Of a stretch of 11,192 nucleotides of DNA, positions 6,781-11,192 are shown piece by piece. The notes beneath the pieces are model-generated. The model saw only the letters and a list, made by a program, of their open reading frames with translations. It searched no databases and was not told the DNA's origin. The first letter of the stretch is position 1, and the number at the start of each line of letters is the position of its first letter. The stretch comes from Acetobacter sp. CAG:977 (GTDB lineage Bacteria; Pseudomonadota; Alphaproteobacteria; CAAGCB01; CAG-977): contig HF994923.1 of NCBI GenBank assembly GCA_000434295.1, positions 46,673 to 57,864 on the forward strand, read 5' to 3'. The position numbers and the translations under genes were made by a program.

Positions 6781-7227
6781 TTAAGCTTTCAACAATTCCG
6801 TCATTTTCAAAGAAACGGAAACGGCATCGGCGTTTTCGCCGTTGAACAACAGGGCAAAGTTCTGTTTAGCGACAGAGCCGACCTTATCCGCGGGGACATC
6901 CATGATGGATGCGACGGCGTTAATGGTTTCGCCGTGTCCGCGCGAAGCGTCAATGGCGAACTGATCCAGATTGTTTTCCATGAAAGCGAACAATCTGCCC
7001 GTACCGCCGGAGATGCGTCCGTTTTGCGTACATCCGGACGTTCCGGAGGTAATGCCGAAGGTTTGGTTGGCTGAAATACCGTTTAAAAAGGTCGCGATCA
7101 AATTGACGGCCATGCCGGAATTTCCCTTTAACAAGACGGCGCCCAATCCGCAACCGACGTTATCGGCGTGAGCGGGAGCCGCGCTCAGAGCGACGGCAAC
7201 GGCAGCGGCAGCTAAGAATTTTTTCAT
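6781..7227 (-). CDS. DUF3015 family secreted protein
   Basis: This 148-residue protein starts at the ATG at 7225-7227, with AAGGAG about eight bases upstream. A longer frame from 7293 adds 22 residues with no ribosome site and overlaps the promoter, so it is rejected. A clear signal peptide (MKKFLAAAAVAVALSAAPAH plus Ala) should be cleaved before DNVGCGLG. The mature part shows the DUF3015 hallmarks: an N-terminal GCGLGAVLLKGN block, then a segment ending ANQTFGITSGTSGC. The two cysteines in these blocks could form a disulfide. The C-terminal half is helical and ends in SVSLKMTELLKA. The protein is expected in the periplasm; DUF3015 has no established function. It is the first gene of a two-gene unit with the DUF4105 protein, behind the promoter at 7265-7293. 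I recall DUF3015 and DUF4105 genes being neighbours in other proteobacteria, but could not check this. Confidence 0.85.
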   Translation of the reverse strand: MKKFLAAAAVAVALSAAPAHADNVGCGLGAVLLKGNSGMAVNLIATFLNGISANQTFGITSGTSGCTQNGRISGGTGRLFAFMENNLDQFAIDASRGHGETINAVASIMDVPADKVGSVAKQNFALLFNGENADAVSVSLKMTELLKA

Positions 7228-7264
7228 CAGAAATCTCCTTAATTGGTTAAGAAAACATTGAAAA

Positions 7265-7293
7265 AGTATAAGAGAAGAAAAATTCAAAATCAA
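7265..7293 (-). promoter_or_regulatory. Sigma70-type promoter for the DUF3015-DUF4105 operon
   Basis: On the minus strand, TTGATT (7293-7288, four of six to consensus) is separated by exactly 17 bases from TATACT (7270-7265, five of six). Transcription would begin near 7258, giving a leader of about 30 bases to the ATG at 7227, with the AAGGAG site inside it. Position, spacing and match all agree. This is the best promoter-like sequence in the window. Confidence 0.6.
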
Positions 7294-7318
7294 AAGTTTA
7301 CTTCCGCACGTTGATATG

Positions 7319-7337
7319 CAAAGATATTTTATCTTTG
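7319..7337. promoter_or_regulatory. Perfect 8-bp inverted repeat, possible operator
   Basis: CAAAGATA, a three-base TTT centre and TATCTTTG form a perfect inverted repeat. It lies in the 135-base gap between divergent genes, 25 bases upstream of the DUF2157 start and 25 bases from the -35 box of the opposite promoter. Size and symmetry suit binding by a dimeric regulator, which could affect both directions. It could instead form a weak AT-rich hairpin in the DUF2157 mRNA leader. No regulator is identified. Confidence 0.4.
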
Positions 7338-7362
7338 TTTAAGGCGGTATGCGGAGTATGAA

Positions 7363-8481
7363 ATGGCCTCTATCGTGAAACAGACGCAGCGTTGGGTAAA
7401 AGCAAACCTGATTACGCCCGAACAGGCGGCGGCGCTGGTCGAATATGAAAAAGGCAGATTTTCGTTATTTTCAATAACGAACGTTTTTTTATTTTTGGGC
7501 GTTTTTGCTTTGGGGTGCGGCATTTGCGCGCTGGTGGCGGCAAATTGGCAGGATATCCCGGATGCGTTTAAATTAATCGTTATGTACCTGCTGACGGCGG
7601 GAACGGCCGTTGCGGCGGAACGCAAAAAGAATACCAATCCCGCGGCATTTGAAGCTTTACTTTTCTTTTTCATACTTTTGCTGTTCACGACAATCGGATT
7701 GAACGGTCAGGTGTTCCATTTGGCCAGCGATTCTTGGAAAGCGTTTATGTTTTGGTCTTTCTTGGCATTCTTTCCGTTGTTTTTATCTCAAAAGGTCTGG
7801 TTCGGTTATCTGTGGTGGATAATTTTTCTGGGATCTTTTTTCGTGTCGCCCTATATGCGCGATGTTGCCGAAGCGCTAGAACCGTTCGGAGCTTCGGCTT
7901 TGTTGTTCGTTTCGTTTTTAAGCTACGCGGTGTTTTTATTGCTGTGGCCCGTTCGTGAAAAAAAGCCCGTTTTTCTGGTGCCGCTCTGCACGATAACGCT
8001 GATCGGCACGTTGCCGGCTTTGGTGCTCCCGTATTTTGACTATAAAACTCCTGAAACGTGGACTTTGATTTTTGTGTCGGTCTACGGGGCGGCATTTGCA
8101 TTCGGCGTCCGAAAAATGATGCCGTTTGAACGGATTACCAAAAATATTCTGACGGCAAGCATCGGTCTTTATATTCTGATGATTTTGCTTTTTTCTCAAA
8201 AAGCGCTGTATTGCGGCTTTTTGGTATTCGTCCTTCAATTCATTCAAATTTTGCTGATTGCGGGGTTTGCTTACAGCGTTAAAGAACGAAAGATGTTTAA
8301 TGTTTTGTCCGCCGTTGCGGCGTTGACGATTTTCTTCCGTTTTTTGGATTTGTTCGGAACGTTGATGCAAACGGGGTTCGGGCTGATTTTAACGGGCATT
8401 GTTTTGATTGCGGCGACAAAAGGATGGATCGCCTTTATGAAAAAGATTTCCGTCCGTTTTGAAGGAGGAAAAGCATCATGA
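7363..8481 (+). CDS. DUF2157 multi-pass membrane protein
   Basis: The 372-residue protein has a soluble N-terminal part of about 35 residues (QTQRWVKANLITPEQAAALV, residues 6-25), the usual DUF2157 lead-in. About ten to twelve hydrophobic spans follow, so it is an inner-membrane protein. The motif FTTIGLNGQVFHLASDSW (103-120) matches the family's 'iGQiyhl.sD.w' signature. It begins at ATG 7363-7365 with GGAG at 7353-7356; the ATG at 7358 opens a frame that closes after six codons. Its stop overlaps the start of the next gene (ATGA at 8478-8481), so the two are translationally coupled. DUF2157 and GDYXXLXY genes are often found side by side, sometimes fused. The biochemical function is unknown; a two-part membrane complex is inferred. 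Confidence 0.85.
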   Translation: MASIVKQTQRWVKANLITPEQAAALVEYEKGRFSLFSITNVFLFLGVFALGCGICALVAANWQDIPDAFKLIVMYLLTAGTAVAAERKKNTNPAAFEALLFFFILLLFTTIGLNGQVFHLASDSWKAFMFWSFLAFFPLFLSQKVWFGYLWWIIFLGSFFVSPYMRDVAEALEPFGASALLFVSFLSYAVFLLLWPVREKKPVFLVPLCTITLIGTLPALVLPYFDYKTPETWTLIFVSVYGAAFAFGVRKMMPFERITKNILTASIGLYILMILLFSQKALYCGFLVFVLQFIQILLIAGFAYSVKERKMFNVLSAVAALTIFFRFLDLFGTLMQTGFGLILTGIVLIAATKGWIAFMKKISVRFEGGKAS

Positions 8482-8966
8482 ACAAGATACGTTTTCTTTT
8501 GTGGTTGCCGATAGCCGTATTGGTGCTTTGGACGGCAAGCCTGAGTTTTGAACGTTCGCAAGGCACTTTTGCGGAAGTCAGAGTCGAAGGCTTTGATCCC
8601 CGTGATTTGTTGGCGGGCAGGTACCTGAGGATTCAAACGGATTACGGCGTTAAATGCGATGCATATCATTCTGTGGCGTACGTTTGCCCCGACGGTTCGG
8701 GATGGAAGCTTGTCCGATCTTCGAAAGAATGTCAGACCTTTGTAAAAGGCAAATGTTATGGTAAAAATTCACGCTTTGATGACGGAATTCGCCGTTTTTA
8801 TGTTTCCGAAAACAAGGCTTTCCCTCTGGAATCGGCGTTGAGGGATAAAAACGTCAATGCCACTTTAGTCATTTCCGTTTTGAAAGACGGGCGCATTTTC
8901 CCCGTTGATTTGAAAATCAACGGCGTTCCGTGGAAAGAATGGAAATTGGTACAAGGACAGGAATGA
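8478..8966 (+). CDS. GDYXXLXY family membrane-anchored protein
   Basis: This 162-residue protein has one N-terminal membrane anchor (residues 5-23, FLLWLPIAVLVLWTASLSF) followed by an extracytoplasmic domain. The family region is DPRDLLAGRYLRIQTDYG (40-57), where the name-giving GDYXXLXY appears as GRYLRIQT, so Asp, Leu and the last Tyr are replaced. A second family-like block is GIRRFYVSENKAFPLE (103-118). Four cysteines (60, 70, 85, 93) lie between the two blocks and could form disulfides in the periplasm. A GGAGGA ribosome site lies inside the end of the upstream gene, and the ATG overlaps that gene's TGA. A strong terminator follows five bases after the stop, closing the unit. Function is unknown; partnership with the DUF2157 protein is inferred from coupling and from known co-occurrence. 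Confidence 0.8.
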   Translation: MNKIRFLLWLPIAVLVLWTASLSFERSQGTFAEVRVEGFDPRDLLAGRYLRIQTDYGVKCDAYHSVAYVCPDGSGWKLVRSSKECQTFVKGKCYGKNSRFDDGIRRFYVSENKAFPLESALRDKNVNATLVISVLKDGRIFPVDLKINGVPWKEWKLVQGQE

Positions 8967-8970
8967 AAGA

Positions 8971-8998
8971 AAAGAGCCTCGAAAGAGGCTCTTTTTTT
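8971..8998 (+). terminator. Bidirectional intrinsic terminator
   Basis: AAAGAGCCTC (8971-8980), a GAAA tetraloop, and GAGGCTCTTT (8985-8994) form a perfect ten-pair stem with a seven-base GC-containing core. A run of seven T (8992-8998) follows on the plus strand. On the minus strand the same stem is followed by TTTTCTTTC. It therefore suits both the GDYXXLXY gene ending at 8966 and the opposing gene ending at 9001. Confidence 0.9.
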
Positions 8999-9000
8999 AT

Positions 9001-9753
9001 TTAGTTAAACTGCCGTCCCCAGCGTTTCGGAGCAGGCGGAGCCGCAGGTTCCTGCGTTTGAGCTGCTTCGCTGCTGTCATCTGAAGAGGGGCGTTTGATA
9101 AAGACGCGCTTTTCTTCTTCTTTCTGTTCGGTATCGCTTCCGACGGGTTCCAGATCGTTTGAAACGGCGTCAATAAAGGTGTCTAACCATTCTTTGATGG
9201 GGCCGGCGGCAAATTCTTTTGTTTCTCCGCCGTACAGGAAAAAGACGCCGGGACAGCTTCCGCCCGACAAAATAACGTCGACGAAATCGATGTCTTGCTT
9301 AAAACGCAGGGCAAGGCGGGGTGTAACGATACAGGATGCGATTTTCGTAACGTTGATGTCAAAGCTGGTTTCCTGCAATAATTTTTGCTGGACTTCCTGC
9401 AATCCGACTTCGTTTAACGCGCCGCAGTTTCCCGTATGGGCGTATCCGTCTATGGTCGGACCGCGTTTTTTGGGGCTTTTTCTGGCGATGCCGTAGCATC
9501 TGACTTCCTGAGGCTGAGCCAAAACGACGGCGGCATTCGGTCCGATGCGTTCGCGGATTTTTCCTGAAACCAATTCTTCATACGGTTCAGGCGGCGTATA
9601 TTCGTCGGTTTGTTCGGAAGTGTCTTTTTTGGCGACGGTGCGTGACGATCCCGTGGCGTCAAAATCGGAATGGGTGCTGTAAAAAATCTGGGCATCCGCC
9701 GCAGAGCTTAAAAACGTCAAGAACAGGGAAATCAAAAAGAAGGGACGTTTCAT
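9001..9753 (-). CDS. Uncharacterised secreted protein with four cysteines
   Basis: I do not recognise the family with confidence. The 250 residues start with a signal peptide (MKRPFFLISLFLTFLSSAAD plus Ala) likely cleaved before QIFYSTHSD. The mature part has a charged, disordered stretch to about residue 65. A folded core follows (66-200) with cysteines at 86, 110, 141 and 167, enough for two disulfides. The tail (205-250) is acidic then proline/alanine-rich. The segment CIVTPRLALRF (141-151), DFVDVILSGGSCPGVFFLYGG (156-176) loosely recalls small periplasmic proteins with a 'C.p.....f......vdv......C....v..gg' pattern; this is weak. The ATG at 9751-9753 overlaps the stop of the upstream M23 gene (ATGA), with GGAG eight bases upstream, so translation is coupled. 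A periplasmic role alongside the peptidase is inferred from context only. Confidence 0.75.
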   Translation of the reverse strand: MKRPFFLISLFLTFLSSAADAQIFYSTHSDFDATGSSRTVAKKDTSEQTDEYTPPEPYEELVSGKIRERIGPNAAVVLAQPQEVRCYGIARKSPKKRGPTIDGYAHTGNCGALNEVGLQEVQQKLLQETSFDINVTKIASCIVTPRLALRFKQDIDFVDVILSGGSCPGVFFLYGGETKEFAAGPIKEWLDTFIDAVSNDLEPVGSDTEQKEEEKRVFIKRPSSDDSSEAAQTQEPAAPPAPKRWGRQFN

Positions 9754-10805
9754 TTTTTATTCTCCTTTTGTGTCGGTGTATCGTTTTTTGAAACGGCGGA
9801 AGCGTTATTTTCCTTCCCCTTTGTTTCATTAATTTCGTTTTGCCCGTTGTTATTGTTGTTGTCGGGGGGATTTTGTTTTAACTCTTTCTTTTCGGGGGCT
9901 TTTGCGGCGGGGTTTGCTTTTTGTTTTTTCTGGGCTTTTTGCTCCTTTTTAACAGGAGCTTTTTTCTTCGGTTTTTCCTGCACCGAACAGAATTCCGCCG
10001 AATTTTTTAAGAAGACCTGAGGATCGACCCGTTTGTCGCGCCACATGACCGTCCAATGCAAATGAGGTCCGTTCGCGCGTCCCGTCATGCCGACTAAGCC
10101 GATTTTATCGCCTTTTTTCAGCTTTTGTCCTTCTTTGACCAGAATTTTGCTCATATGGATATAGCTGGTCGTTAAATCGTTCCCGTGAGCCACAAGGACG
10201 GTTTTTCCCGTCAGTAACATATCGTCGTGGACTAAAGTAACGATGCCGTCGGCAGGCGCACGAATGACGGTTCCTGTTTTAGCGGCAATGTCCAAAGCGT
10301 TATGCTGTCCTCCGGGGGTGCCGTTAATAATGCGTTGACTGCCGTAGACGCTGGAGATTCTGCCTTTTGCGGGGACGGAAAAGCATAGCGGCACGGGGCG
10401 TCTGATTTTCTTTTTACGCGCCGTTTCGACCAATGCGTTTTCATCGGCGATGCGTTTTTGTTCTTCTTCGTTGGGGGTTACCGTGTTTTGGGGCAATCCG
10501 TCGACTTTTTGGATTCTCCATTTTCTTCGTTTGATTTTCAGGACTTTTTTGATTTTGGCTTTATCTTTTTCGGCGCTTAAGACCAGAGTCCCTTTATCAT
10601 CGCGTCCGATACCGAAAACGAACCAACCGTCTTTTCGGACGGGGATTTTTTCGCCGTTCAGGCGCACGACGGCACCCGGAGTAACATAACCGTACATCAA
10701 CTCGCCTTGTCTCGGCTGACCGTGCAGAAACAGCAAAGGCGGTTCCGCCTTGACCGAGCAAGCGATTAAAAAGAGCAAAGAAAATACGGTAAGAAAGCGA
10801 TTCAT
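9750..10805 (-). CDS. M23 family (LytM-type) metallopeptidase, possible lipoprotein
   Basis: The 351-residue protein has an export signal, MNRFLTVFSLLFLIAC. LIAC16-S fits a lipobox, though signal peptidase I cleavage after VKA (20) is also possible. An N-terminal beta domain (about 22-98) precedes a helical linker. The M23 domain covers about 140-270. Zinc ligands are visible as HNALD (His168, Asp172) and HLH (His250), with His217 in SYIHMSK and His248 as catalytic residues, so it appears active rather than an EnvC/NlpD-like degenerate activator. The expected activity is peptidoglycan endopeptidase cleavage in the periplasm. The tail (276-351) is low-complexity, rich in Lys, Asn, Glu and Pro and including five Asn in a row, and may bind the wall. 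Its ATG overlaps the xseA stop and its stop overlaps the next ATG, placing it mid-operon. Confidence 0.88.
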   Translation of the reverse strand: MNRFLTVFSLLFLIACSVKAEPPLLFLHGQPRQGELMYGYVTPGAVVRLNGEKIPVRKDGWFVFGIGRDDKGTLVLSAEKDKAKIKKVLKIKRRKWRIQKVDGLPQNTVTPNEEEQKRIADENALVETARKKKIRRPVPLCFSVPAKGRISSVYGSQRIINGTPGGQHNALDIAAKTGTVIRAPADGIVTLVHDDMLLTGKTVLVAHGNDLTTSYIHMSKILVKEGQKLKKGDKIGLVGMTGRANGPHLHWTVMWRDKRVDPQVFLKNSAEFCSVQEKPKKKAPVKKEQKAQKKQKANPAAKAPEKKELKQNPPDNNNNNGQNEINETKGKENNASAVSKNDTPTQKENKK

Positions 10806-11191
10806 AGCAACATTTCCTGCTGACCGTCATCCGTTCGTTTCGGCGAATGCGTTTTTTTAGGAGATAAAGAAGTTGTAACAGAAACGGTGCCGTCTGCAAA
10901 TTTTAAATTCAGGTTTGATTTTTTTGCGGCATCAGCGGCACAGGAAACAGGGCGGCTTGCACTGTCCAACACAAGGGCGAACCCGCGTTCCAACACACGT
11001 TCATAAGAACAGCTTTCAAGCAGCCTTTCTGCGGTTTCCAAACTGTTTTGCGAATGAATCAACAAATTTTTGACGGCATTTTCCATCGGCTGTTTTAGCT
11101 GTAACAAAGCGTTTTTCGCGTTTGAAAGCATTAAGTCCGGCTTTGCCAATCTGTTTTTGCAACGTTCCAAATCGGCGGTTTTTATGCCGAC
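10802..11191 (-). CDS. xseA: Exodeoxyribonuclease VII large subunit, C-terminal part
   Basis: The frame is open from the right edge of the window to TGA at 10804-10802. About 129 residues of the C-terminus are seen and the 5' part lies outside. The diagnostic block is SYERVLERGFALVLDSASRP, followed by NLKFADGTVSV. This matches the XseA C-terminus ('sp..vL.RGyalv.d..g..v', then 'l.l.f.DG.v.a'). The preceding residues form the long helix that carries the XseB-binding coiled coil. XseA with XseB forms exonuclease VII, which degrades single-stranded DNA in the cytoplasm. The tail after the core is short and basic (SPKKTHSPKRTDDGQQEMLL). Its stop overlaps the ATG of the M23 peptidase gene, so this housekeeping gene shares a transcript with two envelope genes. 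Confidence 0.88.
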   Translation of the reverse strand, partial: VGIKTADLERCKNRLAKPDLMLSNAKNALLQLKQPMENAVKNLLIHSQNSLETAERLLESCSYERVLERGFALVLDSASRPVSCAADAAKKSNLNLKFADGTVSVTTSLSPKKTHSPKRTDDGQQEMLL

Positions 11192-11192
11192 C

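Noticed and set aside
7239..7250. TTAA-TTGG-TTAA (TTAACCAATTAA on the other strand), a CtrA-like half-site in the DUF3015 leader
   Set aside because: The spacing is four rather than seven bases, and it lies downstream of the predicted transcription start, overlapping the ribosome site region.
7228..7293. N-terminal extension of the DUF3015 protein from 7293
   Set aside because: It overlaps the predicted promoter, lacks a ribosome site and would bury the clear signal peptide.
7311..7339. Plus-strand promoter for the DUF2157 gene starting with TTGATA
   Set aside because: No acceptable -10 hexamer occurs 16-18 bases downstream; only TTTGTT is found there.
7936..8370. 144-codon minus-strand frame opposite the DUF2157 gene
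   Set aside because: It is antisense to membrane-spanning codons, rich in Gln/Arg/Lys/Asn, and has no start signals.
9844..9861. Short GTT/TTG-rich run encoding five Asn in the M23 tail, as a tandem repeat
   Set aside because: It is too short and imperfect to call a repeat; it is simply part of a low-complexity tail.

Overview
The window looks like a compact stretch of an alphaproteobacterial chromosome of moderate GC. The main reason is a ChpT-type histidine phosphotransferase (1344-1961), a family essentially confined to Alphaproteobacteria. XseA, Sec-type envelope proteins and a type IVb pilin fit a Gram-negative cell. An uncultured Rhodospirillales-like, possibly gut-associated lineage is a guess. 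No mobile element, CRISPR array, rRNA or tRNA was seen. Gaps between genes are very short, and no non-coding stretch exceeds about 140 bases.

Layout. (1) 2-427 (+) is the 3' end of an LpoB-like penicillin-binding-protein activator. (2) Facing it are two minus-strand genes: an orphan 77-residue protein (1013-1246) and a PilS-like type IVb prepilin (428-1000). (3) Divergent from these, a two-gene plus-strand unit encodes a ChpT-like phosphotransferase (1344-1961) and a 945-residue CheA-derived protein (1969-4806). The latter has a P1 domain without its phospho-accepting histidine, a coiled coil of over 300 residues, an eroded CheA-type ATPase domain and one or two CheW-like domains. This pair is the most unusual part of the window. 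(4) A minus-strand pair encodes a DUF3015 secreted protein (6781-7227) and a DUF4105/Lnb-like envelope protein (4803-6758), behind a good sigma70-type promoter. (5) Divergent from that, a plus-strand pair encodes a DUF2157 multi-pass membrane protein and a GDYXXLXY protein (7363-8966), ending in a strong bidirectional terminator. (6) A minus-strand operon enters from the right: xseA (partial), an M23 peptidase and an unknown secreted cysteine-containing protein, joined by ATGA stop/start overlaps.

How the genes may work together. Most of the window concerns the cell envelope (LpoB-like, prepilin, Lnb/DUF4105, DUF3015, DUF2157/GDYXXLXY, M23 peptidase). The ChpT/pseudo-CheA pair is the signalling element. 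ChpT normally relays phosphate from CckA to CtrA and CpdR. Its neighbour keeps CheA architecture but has lost the residues needed for self-phosphorylation, so a scaffold or regulatory role is more plausible than a kinase role. Two convergent gene pairs meet with abutting or overlapping stop codons (TAATTA at 425-430, TTAA at 4803-4806) and have no room for a conventional terminator.
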